A stretch of 64,000 bases of DNA from Cohnella sp. SGD-V74. Its GTDB lineage: Bacteria; Bacillota; Bacilli; Paenibacillales; Paenibacillaceae. The notes under the pieces are model-generated. The model worked only from the letters and a program-made list of their open reading frames with translations. It did no database searches and was not told the origin of the DNA. Below, piece after piece: positions 1-8,424 of the stretch (positions are counted from its first letter, which is position 1; each line of letters opens with the position of its first letter). The stretch spans positions 124,001 through 188,000 of the forward strand of contig NZ_PVYW01000005.1 of NCBI RefSeq assembly GCF_003001675.1, in the 5' to 3' direction. The translations under genes were made by a program, and so were the position numbers.

Positions 1-453
1 GTTGAAGCTACGGACCTGCTTTACAGTTGGCACGTTAATATATTTACCTTGTACAGGAAGAAACATTACGTATTCATGAACGATTTGTCCCGATTAAGCT
101 TAACCATATCAGGAATTAGAAGCAATCAATCCGCCAAATTGAAAGATATTTTTATAGATAATTTAAAGCAGTATCTGGTCACGGAGCAAGTACCAGAACA
201 TCTTCTTAGGTATTACATAGAAAATTGCGATGAAATGGTAATTACAAAGACAGACAGCAGAAGCGTAAGAAGTACACTTAATGAAATTATGTTAGTAATG
301 AAATCTCTGGAGTACGATAAACAGGGATACGAAGATTTGGACCAAAGGCATAAATGGAACAACAGATTTATCTATAAACCAATTGATTATAAGTATCCGA
401 TTGATGTATTTATGAATGAACTGGAAAAGAAGTATAAGAACAAAGATAACTAG
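1..453 (+). CDS. DUF6933-like protein, 5' end outside window
   Basis: The reading frame is open from base 1 (Leu-Tyr-Ser-Trp-His-Val-Asn before the first possible start, a TTG at 49), so the true start lies upstream of the window. The visible part has the pattern of the DUF6933 family: a Ser-Trp-His segment, then a strand ending in FMNDLSRLSLTI, then a helical C-terminal half. No catalytic motif is seen and function is unknown. It is AT-rich and followed 20 bases later by an exonuclease gene with its own strong ribosome binding site. Confidence 0.6.
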   Translation, partial: VEATDLLYSWHVNIFTLYRKKHYVFMNDLSRLSLTISGIRSNQSAKLKDIFIDNLKQYLVTEQVPEHLLRYYIENCDEMVITKTDSRSVRSTLNEIMLVMKSLEYDKQGYEDLDQRHKWNNRFIYKPIDYKYPIDVFMNELEKKYKNKDN

Positions 454-473
454 AAAAAAGGGGGAGAACTCCA

Positions 474-1136
474 TTGGAGATTACTTTGCTTTCGGACAAA
501 GAGTATACCGTATCCGATTTATTGATAAAGAACATTCATACAAAGAGATTTTGTGTATTTGATTTTGAAGCAACAGGAATCAATCATGAAACAGAACATA
601 TTACGCAGATCGGAGCAGTTATTGTTGAGAACAATGAAATCGTAGAGAGTAGAACAGTTAAAACCTATGTTAAGCCATTAAAGCCGATTCCGGAATCGGT
701 GGAGCGGTTTACTGGAATTTATAATACGGACCTAATCGGGGCTCCGAGTTTAGCAGCTGTATATGACCAATTCGTCAAGTTTACCGAGGGCTGCATTTTA
801 GTGACTCATGCGGGTTATGAGTTTGATCTGCCTTTATTAAAGAACGAATGCAAAAGAAGCAATTTATCCATGATCACGGCTCCTTGCGTTGACACAAAAG
901 CTTTATTCTCATACCTACATCCAGAGATAGAAGATATTATTTGGACGGATTATTTAATTAAGCATTACAATGTTAACGATAAGGATCTCAAGAGGCATGA
1001 TGCACTGGGAGACAGCATCTTGATAGCTCGAATTTTCTTGAGAATATTGAATGAGTTTAAGAACAGGAACATTGAAGATGTCGATTTTATAAAGCCGGTT
1101 ATAGTAAAGAGATTTCAAATTAAACCATTAGTTTGA
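474..1136 (+). CDS. DEDDh 3'-5' exonuclease (DnaQ/PolC epsilon-like)
   Basis: Stand-alone 220-residue exonuclease of the DnaQ family. Exo I is VFDFEATGI (residues ~28-36, the D and E metal ligands), Exo II includes THAGYEFDLPLL with the Asp at ~118, and Exo III is HDALGDSILIARI with the DEDDh His and Asp near 175-180. It should remove nucleotides from 3' ends using two metal ions. The TTG start at 474 follows a GGGGGAGA ribosome binding site. There is no polymerase or BRCT region, so the substrate is not defined by the sequence; a repair or turnover role is inferred. Confidence 0.85.
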   Translation: MEITLLSDKEYTVSDLLIKNIHTKRFCVFDFEATGINHETEHITQIGAVIVENNEIVESRTVKTYVKPLKPIPESVERFTGIYNTDLIGAPSLAAVYDQFVKFTEGCILVTHAGYEFDLPLLKNECKRSNLSMITAPCVDTKALFSYLHPEIEDIIWTDYLIKHYNVNDKDLKRHDALGDSILIARIFLRILNEFKNRNIEDVDFIKPVIVKRFQIKPLV

Positions 1137-1190
1137 ATCCTAATCTGTGAGACCATGCGAGAATGACTTAAATACTATGAGGTGATAGAT

Positions 1191-1517
1191 GTGTTGGATG
1201 ATTTTACGAAGAAGAGAATAGAAAAAATACTCCAAAACTATATAGACAAGAAAATCCCGAAACATCTAAAAAATGAAATTCAAATCTTTTATAAATTTAG
1301 GGGCAAAACTGTCACATTAAGCCAAGAAAGACCAGGGTATATGGGAAGACGTTTTGAATACCCCATTGCTCAATTGAGATATGAGGAAGCGCAATGGAAG
1401 GTATATTGGCAAGATAGCAAGAAGAAATGGCATTTTGTAGATGACATTGAGCCCGATAAAGACTTTGAAAAACAATTAAGAGAAATCGATGAAAACAGTA
1501 TTTTCTGGATTAGCTGA
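1191..1517 (+). CDS. DUF3024-like small protein
   Basis: About 108 residues, soluble, basic N-terminal helix (LDDFTKKRIEKIL) followed by a beta-rich half with RPGYMGRRFEYPIAQLRY and a Trp-rich segment (WKVYWQDSKKKWHF). This matches the DUF3024 pattern; function is unknown. The GTG at 1191 is chosen because GAGGTG lies about six bases upstream; the GTG at 1182 would lie inside that binding site. Confidence 0.65.
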   Translation: MLDDFTKKRIEKILQNYIDKKIPKHLKNEIQIFYKFRGKTVTLSQERPGYMGRRFEYPIAQLRYEEAQWKVYWQDSKKKWHFVDDIEPDKDFEKQLREIDENSIFWIS

Positions 1518-1670
1518 TGGTACCAGTCACCTGCTTAAGAAGATCGACAGGCTCCTTCTCGGATTGAGATGGAGTTTTTGAGTGGTATACAGAATTTGTA
1601 AAAGATGCTTGTGTCGACTGCTTATGCGAAGCGTTCGAAGGAGCTTATACCAACCCCAGGAGAAGGTGAT

Positions 1671-1844
1671 ATGTTGATTTTTCTCTATGCTTTATTTTTG
1701 TTACTGGTCGTCATGGGACTTGGAAGCATACACTACACCTTAAAATTACAGTTGAAGAATGATGAAAGAATAATCAATCGGTTGGATTTAATCATTAAAG
1801 AACTAAGTATCTTAAATAACAAGTCGGGAGATAGGGAGCATTAA
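1671..1844 (+). CDS. small single-span membrane protein
   Basis: A 57-residue protein with one N-terminal membrane span (MLIFLYALFLLLVVMGLGSI) and a charged, probably helical tail. The ATG at 1671 follows AGGAGAAGGTG. An upstream in-frame TTG at 1605 has no binding site and would put a polar stretch before the span. Not recognised. The layout resembles small membrane proteins with a cytoplasmic coiled tail. Confidence 0.55.
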   Translation: MLIFLYALFLLLVVMGLGSIHYTLKLQLKNDERIINRLDLIIKELSILNNKSGDREH

Positions 1845-1905
1845 TCGATTCGCATTCGGTAGTCTACATACATTGCTTCATGGCTCTGACAGATGAGATG
1901 AAGGA

Positions 1906-2475
1906 GTGAGCGATATCAAATTCGTTTTAATATTCGGTCCGCAGGCCGTTGGTAAAATGACGGTGGGTCATGAACTAACAAAGATTACTGATTTGAAATT
2001 GTTCCATAATCACATGTCGATTGAACTGTTCCATCCGTTCTTTGGTTTTGGACACGAAACATGGCGATTGGCTAACTTACTGCGCAAAGAGTTTTTTGAA
2101 TCATTTTCTAATAGCAACCAGTATGGGCTTATTTTTACTTATGTATGGGGCTTTGATCTTCAGGGAGATTGGGATTTTGTACAGCAAACCTGTGATATTT
2201 TCGAATCAAAAGGTGCAGACATCTATTTTGTTGAACTGGAAGCGAACATAGAAGAAAGATTAAACCGAAATGCAACGCCGTTCAGGCTTAAACAAAAACC
2301 GACAAAACGGAACCTTGAACAATCCGAAAACGATTTGCTCAGCACTATGAATAAACACCGGCTGAATTCCTACCCTGGAGAAATTACAAGACAAAACTAT
2401 TTGAGAATTAATAATACAAGTCTAAGTGCAGAAGAGGTTGCACAACGGATCAAAGAAGTATTCTTCTTTTGTTGA
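1906..2475 (+). CDS. P-loop nucleotide kinase-like protein
   Basis: A 189-residue P-loop protein with Walker A GPQAVGKMTVG at ~residues 11-21, followed by a typical small-kinase layout (KLFHNHMSIEL, then a basic lid region RLNRNATPFRLKQKPTKR at ~120-137). This resembles shikimate-kinase-like or AAA_18-type ATPases in Bacillota, with unknown acceptor. The GTG at 1906 directly abuts the AAGGA binding site. An ATC codon at 1915 would be better spaced and would begin the protein as (M)KFVLIFG, so the start is uncertain. Confidence 0.7.
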   Translation: MSDIKFVLIFGPQAVGKMTVGHELTKITDLKLFHNHMSIELFHPFFGFGHETWRLANLLRKEFFESFSNSNQYGLIFTYVWGFDLQGDWDFVQQTCDIFESKGADIYFVELEANIEERLNRNATPFRLKQKPTKRNLEQSENDLLSTMNKHRLNSYPGEITRQNYLRINNTSLSAEEVAQRIKEVFFFC

Positions 2476-2569
2476 ATTTTGTAAAATAATGCAAGGGAAT
2501 TAAAGGAATATGTAAGGTGAATATGGAATTAGTGAAAGGGATTTCTACTAATTTCTAGGGGGATGCTAA

Positions 2570-3044
2570 ATGGCGAAAACGACAACAGAAATGGTTGAGG
2601 AATTTAAGTCGTTTATTTCTTATGTACTGAGTTTGGATGGTTTGACTGAAGAATATTGGAATTCGCCAATAGCTGAAGGGAAATGGACTTTGAAGGATGT
2701 AATCACGCATATTATGCTGTGGGATAAATTCTTCTATGAGGAAGGTATTGAAAAAATTAAAGAATCAACCGCTGACCGTAAGACATGTGAACTTTAATGA
2801 GTTTAACGCTAAAGCAATTGAGTATTCGAAGCTGCATCCGAAGAAAACCATCCTTGAACAATTTGTAGAATACCGAATGAAGATCATTAACGATATTTCC
2901 GGACTTGATGAAATGGAGTATACAAGGGAATATGTGGACGGCGACAAAAAGAAATTTAGCATTCGGAAGTATCTGAGAGGATTTATTCCTCATGACAAAC
3001 ATCATAAAAAACAAATCGAGAGATTCATAAAGAGCATTGCATGA
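2570..3044 (+). pseudogene. ClbS/DfsB-type four-helix protein, frameshifted
   Basis: Two overlapping frames together make one ClbS/DfsB (DUF1706, DinB-like) protein. The first, from the ATG at 2570, ends at 2797 after IMLWDKFFYEEGIEKI. The second continues as NQPLTVRHVNFNEFN and runs to 3044 with the C-terminal HDKHHKKQIERF. The frame changes at a run of six A around 2760. Removing one A gives GIEKLKNQPLTVRHVNF with no gap. Family members bind or hydrolyse small molecules. The gene is inactivated, phase-variable, or carries a sequencing error. Confidence 0.75.
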
Positions 3045-3072
3045 TATAAAAGTGCTATTCTAGGATGATTAG

Positions 3073-3483
3073 ATGAGAAAATATAAAAAAACGCTGATTT
3101 TTGTCGGGATCCTGGCTGCATTAGCTCTGCTTTATGGACTTACTTATATTCCGCATACAATCGTCAACATCAAGCCGGACAAGGTTTCCAGTATTAAGAT
3201 TTTTGATGGGAACACAGGCTACGAGACGGAAATAACCGATACAGCAGCGATCCAGTACATCATCAACAACCTAAATGAAGTTACATTTCAGAAAGATAAA
3301 TGGGCTTTCTTTTATATGGGCTATAGCTACAGAACAACGATCTACAATCATCAGGGAAAACCGGCGAAAAAATTAATCATAAATTCATCGGATACAATTC
3401 GATACAAGGGCTTTTTCTATAAAGCAAAAGGAAATCAAATTGATTATGAATATATTAAAAAAGCTGTAGGAAAACAGCCGTAG
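3073..3483 (+). CDS. membrane-anchored hypothetical protein
   Basis: A 136-residue protein with an N-terminal signal anchor (KKTLIFVGILAALALLYGLTYI) and an extracytoplasmic beta-rich domain. The pattern (IVNIKPDKVSSIKIFDGNTGYETEITD, then IIYN-type strands) resembles small Bacillota DUF5301-like proteins; this assignment is tentative. The ATG at 3073 follows AGGATGATTAG. It may be co-transcribed with the preceding broken ClbS gene 29 bases upstream. Confidence 0.55.
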   Translation: MRKYKKTLIFVGILAALALLYGLTYIPHTIVNIKPDKVSSIKIFDGNTGYETEITDTAAIQYIINNLNEVTFQKDKWAFFYMGYSYRTTIYNHQGKPAKKLIINSSDTIRYKGFFYKAKGNQIDYEYIKKAVGKQP

Positions 3484-3534
3484 CCTCTCTTGAGAAATGT
3501 GTCATCTCTCAGTTCGACCATTAGTTCAGGGGGA

Positions 3535-3963
3535 ATGGCGTTGAAATTAACTCTTGGATTTTTGATGATTATTGCTGCTCACTATGTATTAGGCGTGGTA
3601 TATAACAGCTCTATTTTTGCGGAATCGAATTTCCCTTATGTTCCTGTATATACCGTTCTAATATGTATTAGTATACCGAATGGGGTTTTTGCGGTAAGGT
3701 CGGAAAACAAGAATACTTTAATTAAGTGGGTCGTTTTTTCTGCTATTCCTGGATTATTATTTATGACTTATGCAAAAATACAAGGTAATTCCAGAGGGAT
3801 AATGCCGTTAACATGGGATTGGGGATTATGGGAGCTGTTTTTACCGTTTATATTTGCTGTAGTTCAATTAACGATTCTGATTTATTTTATTGCGACAAGG
3901 AAAAGTAAGGGCAGAAGGATAATGAATCGTTCCGAGGGAGATATAGGGAATACAAAGTCTTAA
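3535..3963 (+). CDS. four-span membrane protein, unknown
   Basis: About 142 residues with four hydrophobic segments (LTLGFLMIIAAHYVLGVV, VYTVLICISI, WVVFSAIPGLLFM, LFLPFIFAVVQLTILIYFIA) and a basic, polar C-terminal tail. Not recognised. The start is uncertain: ATG at 3535 lies very close to the GGGGGA binding site, while TTG at 3541 has better spacing. An upstream TTG at 3490 has no binding site. Confidence 0.5.
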   Translation: MALKLTLGFLMIIAAHYVLGVVYNSSIFAESNFPYVPVYTVLICISIPNGVFAVRSENKNTLIKWVVFSAIPGLLFMTYAKIQGNSRGIMPLTWDWGLWELFLPFIFAVVQLTILIYFIATRKSKGRRIMNRSEGDIGNTKS

Positions 3964-4107
3964 GTTTATGTATTTATGAGAGAACCTCTGTGGTTCCGGC
4001 TGGAGCAGCTTGAGCACTAACCTCAATTAGGATGGTATGAGAACACAGAAATGTTAGCAGCTATCAGCTTCCTAAGCTGCACACAAACGACAAAGGCGTG
4101 ACTAGGT

Positions 4108-4398
4108 ATGATTACTTTATTGTTCTGGCCATGCATGCTTGCATCGATCATTTGTTCTGTCCTCGGAATATTATTCAAGAGCCATCGAAGTCTGTATGCC
4201 GCGGCCCTATTAATCATTCCGATGTCTTTGTATCTTGCAGGATGGCCGGGGTTTCTGATAGGGGGATTAATATTCCCCTTGTTATACGTCGGCTCCGGAT
4301 TACTCATAAAGAAGAACAGATATATAATGTCATTCTTGGTAAGCGTGCCGGTATATTGCGTTATTGGTTGGTTAGGTTTTGTGGTCCTGACGCAATGA
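4108..4398 (+). CDS. small membrane protein, three to four spans
   Basis: A 96-residue, highly hydrophobic protein: MITLLFWPCMLASIICSVLGILF, a second span around AAALLIIPMSLYLAG, a third in FLIGGLIFPLLYVGSGLL, and a last near FLVSVPVYCVIGWLGFVVL. Not recognised; it resembles small integral membrane proteins common in paenibacilli. It shares its region with the upstream extension of the next frame, but that extension has no coding character. Confidence 0.5.
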   Translation: MITLLFWPCMLASIICSVLGILFKSHRSLYAAALLIIPMSLYLAGWPGFLIGGLIFPLLYVGSGLLIKKNRYIMSFLVSVPVYCVIGWLGFVVLTQ

Positions 4399-4445
4399 AC
4401 ACGAATGTGAGATCGGTAAATTTTAATCCGGAAAGGAATCACAGC

Positions 4446-5033
4446 ATGGCAACTATAGCTTTAATCAGGCATGGCAGTACCAGTTGGAACAAAGAGGGGA
4501 GAGCGCAAGGCAGCTCTAATATTCCTCTTGATCAAGACGGAATTAACCAAGCCAAGCTGTTAGCCGGCAGACTTAAGTCGGGGCAGTGGAATCACATTTA
4601 TTCAAGTGGACTTGAAAGAGCCAAACAAACCGCACTTCTTATAGCGGATGCTACAGGGTTAAATGTTCATTTTGACGATCGCCTTAAGGAGAGATCAGGA
4701 GGGCAGATCGAGGGGACAACGGAAGCGGAAAGAATCGAAAAATGGGGAACAGGCTGGAGAGACGTAGACCTTGGCATCGAGTCCATTGAAGAAGTCCAAA
4801 AGAGAGGTAAAGATTTTCTGGAAGAAATCTACTTGAGGCATCCAGGAGAAAATGTTCTGGTTGTTTCTCATGGCGCGCTAATTCAATTTAGTTTTATTCA
4901 TTTGGTGGCTGATTTTCCTTCAACGCATTTTGATAATACGTCGTTAACGATTTTGAAGAAACAAGATAATCGATGGACATGCGAGCTTCATAACTGTACA
5001 AAGCATCTTGATCACGACAATAATGGTGCATAA
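4446..5033 (+). CDS. histidine phosphatase family protein (phosphoglycerate mutase-like)
   Basis: A 195-residue histidine phosphatase. The catalytic RHG motif is at residues ~8-10 (ALIRHGSTSWN), the second arginine is in SSGLERAKQTA, the acid residue in LKERSGGQIEG, and the second catalytic His in VVSHGALIQ. Such enzymes move phosphate through a phospho-histidine; substrates range from sugar phosphates to cobamide intermediates. The ATG at 4446 follows GGAAAGG. The open frame extends to 4098 but lacks homology there. Confidence 0.85.
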   Translation: MATIALIRHGSTSWNKEGRAQGSSNIPLDQDGINQAKLLAGRLKSGQWNHIYSSGLERAKQTALLIADATGLNVHFDDRLKERSGGQIEGTTEAERIEKWGTGWRDVDLGIESIEEVQKRGKDFLEEIYLRHPGENVLVVSHGALIQFSFIHLVADFPSTHFDNTSLTILKKQDNRWTCELHNCTKHLDHDNNGA

Positions 5034-5108
5034 GAGTTGAAGAAGAAGCGACTAGCACATTCTTTTGTGGGAAGTGGAGAATGGTTGCAGTTCCAGGAGG
5101 AAGTGAAC

Positions 5109-5849
5109 ATGAACCATTTCATTATTACCGGAACGTCGAAGGGAATCGGAGAGAAGTTAGCCCAACTGCTTCTAGAGGAAGGTTATTTTGTCTATGGGAT
5201 TTCACGAGGGGCTTCTGCGCTGTTAAGCAGCTATACGAAATACGAACATTTCAATTTTGATTTAGGCAATGTACTGGGTATTGAGCGCTTGGTGAGCGAG
5301 ATTGCCGGACGAATTAACGGCAACAGCATACGTACGGAGATGATTTGTCTGATAAACAATGCCGCGATGCTTGAGCCTTTGAAGTCAATAGATCAGTGCA
5401 GTCCCGAAGAGATAAATACAAACCTGCAGGTAAGCTTAATTGCTCCAACGGTCTTGACAGCTTGTTTCATTAAGCAATTTAACCACGTTTCAGCGAGGCG
5501 AAAGATCATGAATATATCTTCGGGATCAGGGTCGTACCCGGCGCCAGGAATGAGCGTGTATTGTACGGCAAAGGCCGGGATGAACATGTTCACCCGATGC
5601 GTCGGGGAAGAGCAAAGAAGGCGAGAGCATCCAGTAGAGATCATTGCCGTTGATCCCGGAATGGTTGACACTGAAATGCAGGCAGTCGCACGCGAGAAAA
5701 GCGAAGAGCAGTATGAAATGGCGAATTTCTTCAAACGAGCACATCAATCCGGTCAACTACAATCCACAGAAAATCTGGGGAAGCACTTACTCAACATTAT
5801 TCATAGCAAGATTGAAGCCGGAAAATTAGTCGCGCATTCAGAAGAATAA
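5109..5849 (+). CDS. SDR oxidoreductase, benzil reductase (YueD)-like
   Basis: A 246-residue short-chain dehydrogenase. The cofactor motif TGTSKGIG starts at ~7, NNAAMLEP follows the fourth strand, and the active site is NISSGSG (Ser) with YCTAK (Tyr, Lys) at ~150-160. The overall pattern matches the (S)-benzoin-forming benzil reductase/sepiapterin reductase-like subgroup. NADPH use is likely; the physiological substrate is unknown. The ATG at 5109 follows AGGAGGAAG; an upstream TTG at 5037 has no homology. Confidence 0.8.
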   Translation: MNHFIITGTSKGIGEKLAQLLLEEGYFVYGISRGASALLSSYTKYEHFNFDLGNVLGIERLVSEIAGRINGNSIRTEMICLINNAAMLEPLKSIDQCSPEEINTNLQVSLIAPTVLTACFIKQFNHVSARRKIMNISSGSGSYPAPGMSVYCTAKAGMNMFTRCVGEEQRRREHPVEIIAVDPGMVDTEMQAVAREKSEEQYEMANFFKRAHQSGQLQSTENLGKHLLNIIHSKIEAGKLVAHSEE

Positions 5850-5868
5850 ATGAAGGGAGAAGAATGCG

Positions 5869-6375
5869 ATAAAGAAATCATTCATTCTTGTCCTTACCGC
5901 ATTACTGCTTATGTCGTTGAATGCGTGCAACAGAGTTGCGCTCGGAGATCCCCAGTTGACAGGCAGAGTGGTTGCAACGGAGGGAAGCAGAATATTAGTA
6001 GTCGGAGGCATCACAAGAGAGGAAGCTGGCGAATCGGTAGAATCTATCCTATCTTCCGGTAAGTTTAAGGAAGTATATTGGGTAAAGGTCCGTAATTCCA
6101 AGCGCTATAAAGCCGGAGATCAGGTGAAGGTTTGGTTTCATGTGTCGAATGACTCTTATCCTGCTCAGACTGAAGCGGATAAGATAATAATGTACGAGAA
6201 GCTGGCGGACTACGATCTGAAAGTGCAGCAGACCAAAGAGCATTTGCAGCAGAAGATTGGAATGAATACGCACCTGAGCAGTGAAAAAGACGACACCTTG
6301 TCAGCAAGTCTGGCAGGCGTCGTCTTTTCCTATTTCAATTCATTCAGTAAAGAAGGGATAGGCTGTATTTTGTAG
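5869..6375 (+). CDS. DUF3221-like lipoprotein with no canonical start codon
   Basis: The frame encodes a textbook lipoprotein signal peptide (KKSFILVLTALLLMSLNAC, Cys at the lipobox), then a DUF3221 domain (GRVVATEGSRILVVGG; later YWVKVRNSKRYKAGDQVKVWF). A GAAGGGAG binding site sits nine bases before an ATA at 5869, exactly where ATG is expected. The nearest in-frame ATG (5911) would remove the signal peptide. Either ATA initiates, or a small mutation has damaged the start. The last ~30 codons run through a terminator hairpin, suggesting that the original stop was also lost. Confidence 0.55.
   Translation: MKKSFILVLTALLLMSLNACNRVALGDPQLTGRVVATEGSRILVVGGITREEAGESVESILSSGKFKEVYWVKVRNSKRYKAGDQVKVWFHVSNDSYPAQTEADKIIMYEKLADYDLKVQQTKEHLQQKIGMNTHLSSEKDDTLSASLAGVVFSYFNSFSKEGIGCIL
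6285..6333 (+). terminator. Rho-independent terminator within the 3' end of the DUF3221 frame
   Basis: AAAAGACGAC (6285-6294) pairs with GTCGTCTTTT (6319-6328), extended inward by two further pairs around one mismatch. The right arm ends in a T run. It lies before the stop codon of the DUF3221 frame, which is unusual. Confidence 0.7.
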
Positions 6376-6422
6376 AAATAGGTAAATAAAGCATGTATTT
6401 CGTTCATAGGGAGGCCAACTTG

Positions 6423-6842
6423 ATGTATAAAGGCATAAAGTCTTTGCTTATCCTTTCTCTGCTTTCTATTTTGCTCGTACAGCCGGCGACTGCCGCGGCT
6501 GCGAAAACGGTAAAAATAAAAGTGACCCTGGTAAGCATCGAATTGGTAGAAAACAATCATGTCGGCAATGAGTGGTACACGGCCGCCTATGTTAACGGCA
6601 AAGAAATTAAAAAAGGTTCGACGGTTACGTTAAACCTAAAACCAACTGAAAGTATTAAGCTAAAAGCCTACGCCGAGGAGCAGGATAAGATCCCGGATGT
6701 AGGAACATCCACCGCCTCGATCAAGGCGTCCTCCGTTTCCAAAGCTGTGAATAAAGCGCTGAAGGTAACGGTCAAAGAAAATCGCGGAAGGTATTCCGGC
6801 AACACGGCGGATTGGAAATTTACGTTCAAAATTCAAAAATAG
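6423..6842 (+). CDS. secreted hypothetical protein
   Basis: A 139-residue protein with a Sec signal peptide (MYKGIKSLLILSLLSILLVQPATAAAA, cleavage after the Ala run) and a mature region rich in Lys, Thr and Val that looks like a small beta-sandwich (VKIKVTLVSIELVENNHVG). No enzyme motif. GGGAGG lies upstream of the ATG at 6423. The next gene begins within 12 bases. Confidence 0.6.
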   Translation: MYKGIKSLLILSLLSILLVQPATAAAAKTVKIKVTLVSIELVENNHVGNEWYTAAYVNGKEIKKGSTVTLNLKPTESIKLKAYAEEQDKIPDVGTSTASIKASSVSKAVNKALKVTVKENRGRYSGNTADWKFTFKIQK

Positions 6843-6853
6843 GCGGGACTAAC

Positions 6854-7228
6854 ATCGTCCACAAACTTAAATGGTTGGCGATTGTCTCTGTAATATCAGT
6901 CGGAGTGATTTGTTTGCTTGCCTACGGGATAAGCAGGTTCTATGATTTTTCTTTGTCGGATACGACATTTGTCATTGGGTTGTTGGTCCTGATTTCAGGG
7001 CTTTATTTTTCGATGCAAGGCAGAGCGTTCGGCAATCGCTTCATGCCCAATAGCCAGTATAATGCAGCGGAAGCGTCGTTGGAGGCAGAGCGGGAAATTC
7101 GAGAGATGACAAGTCAAGGGTCTCTTAAATATGCAATGGAAAACCGGATTTTGATTTTCAGATTTAAGCCGTTTGTAATGATCATTTCCGGACTGATTTC
7201 CTTGTTAATCGCCTATTTGGTATCCTGA
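6854..7228 (+). CDS. DUF3899-like two-span membrane protein
   Basis: About 125 residues: one span at the N-terminus (LAIVSVISVGVICLLAYGI), a second (TFVIGLLVLISGLYFSM), a charged middle rich in Glu and Arg, and a third at the C-terminus (FVMIISGLISLLIAYLV). The pattern fits DUF3899. AGGCGGG is six bases before an ATC at 6854, which would give (M)VHKLKWLAIV. Annotated alternatives are TTG at 6812, inside the preceding gene, or TTG at 6875 without a binding site. Confidence 0.5.
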   Translation: MVHKLKWLAIVSVISVGVICLLAYGISRFYDFSLSDTTFVIGLLVLISGLYFSMQGRAFGNRFMPNSQYNAAEASLEAEREIREMTSQGSLKYAMENRILIFRFKPFVMIISGLISLLIAYLVS

Positions 7229-7301
7229 CCGTTCACGTCGCCAGGCTTAGTTTTCCGTTGCTATCCTCGGAGGTTGCATACACGCCCTAGGAGATGATCC
7301 C

Positions 7302-7883
7302 ATGAAGATTGCGTTCGTTCTTTTTAACGGAGTTACGTTTTTGGATTTTATCGGCTTTTACGACGTTATTTACCGCCTGAATCTCTTCGAAGAGACCAAA
7401 GGCACGACGTGGGACATTTGCGGGCTGTCGGAGGAAATATCCGATGAACTGGGCTTGACCGTTCGGGTAGGCCGGGTGAAGCCGGATTTGTCCCAATACG
7501 ATCTGGTTTTCGTTCCAGGCGGCATGGGGACCCGAAATCTGAGGCACGACGAGGAATTCGTGAGTTGGATCAAACAAGCTGAAAACGTAAAATTTTTGGT
7601 ATCCGTATGTACCGGCTCTCTATTATTCGGAGCAGCCGGATTTCTTAAGAATAAGAAAGCGACAACGCACCCCAATGTATACGAATTGCTGGAGCCGTAC
7701 TGCAAGGAAGTTGTCAAATGCCGAATCGTGCGGGACGGCAATCTCATTACGGCCGGAGGAGTAGCGACTTCCATCGATCTTGCTCTGTATATGGTCGGGC
7801 TTTTCGTTAATGCGGAAGCCGTGGAACTGATCAAAAAGCAAATCGATTACCCTTATGAAATGCAAGGCATTGTTGAGGAGTAA
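7302..7883 (+). CDS. DJ-1/PfpI family protein
   Basis: A 193-residue DJ-1/PfpI protein. An acidic residue sits in the early LDFIGFYDV segment, and the nucleophile elbow is SVCTGSLLFGAAG (Cys at ~107). HPNVYELL follows at ~125. This subgroup includes isonitrile-hydratase-like and AraC-N-terminal-like proteins; catalysis is plausible but the substrate is unknown. ATG at 7302 is preceded by GGAGATGATCCC. The next GNAT gene begins five bases after its stop. Confidence 0.85.
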   Translation: MKIAFVLFNGVTFLDFIGFYDVIYRLNLFEETKGTTWDICGLSEEISDELGLTVRVGRVKPDLSQYDLVFVPGGMGTRNLRHDEEFVSWIKQAENVKFLVSVCTGSLLFGAAGFLKNKKATTHPNVYELLEPYCKEVVKCRIVRDGNLITAGGVATSIDLALYMVGLFVNAEAVELIKKQIDYPYEMQGIVEE

Positions 7884-7888
7884 ATTCT

Positions 7889-8359
7889 ATGGATATTTCA
7901 TTACATAAATCCGGAAACAGCGAAGCGTCCGCCATTCATGAGATGCAGATCAAGGCGTTCATGCCGTTGTTGGACAAGTACCGGGACTTCGAAACAAGCC
8001 CTGCTAACGAGTCAGTCGAGCGGATTATAGCGAGAATGAACCAACCCTTTTCGGACTATTACATCATTAAAGATTCAAACATTGCCGTGGGCGCGATTAG
8101 AATTCTCCGGAAAGACAACAGCATCTATCGGGTAAGCCCTATATTTATTTTGCCGGAACATCAAGGAAGAGGAATCGCTCAACAAGTATTCGCCATCGTC
8201 GAACAATTGTATAGCGAGGCGAGCGCGTGGGAGTTGGATACAATATTGCAGGAACGGGGCAATTGCTATCTTTACGAGAAGCTAGGTTATAAGAGAACCG
8301 GTAAGACGGAAGTCATAAACGATAAGATGACCATTGTGTTTTATGAAAAGATACTCTAA
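7889..8359 (+). CDS. GNAT N-acetyltransferase
   Basis: A 156-residue GNAT. The acetyl-CoA motif A is IFILPEHQGRGIAQQVFAIVE (~90-110), with the C-terminal YLYEKLGYKRTGKTEVI typical of small-molecule acetyltransferases. The substrate cannot be read from sequence. Closely follows the DJ-1/PfpI gene, probably one operon. Confidence 0.85.
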   Translation: MDISLHKSGNSEASAIHEMQIKAFMPLLDKYRDFETSPANESVERIIARMNQPFSDYYIIKDSNIAVGAIRILRKDNSIYRVSPIFILPEHQGRGIAQQVFAIVEQLYSEASAWELDTILQERGNCYLYEKLGYKRTGKTEVINDKMTIVFYEKIL

Positions 8360-8424
8360 CCGCCGGGAACCAACCGCTTAAGGTGGCGAGGGGAAGCAGC
8401 AGCTGATGAAGGGGACTTACGCAG

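Noticed and set aside
4098-4445. N-terminal extension of the histidine phosphatase
   Set aside because: Overlaps a coherent membrane-protein frame and lacks a binding site; family homology begins at 4446.
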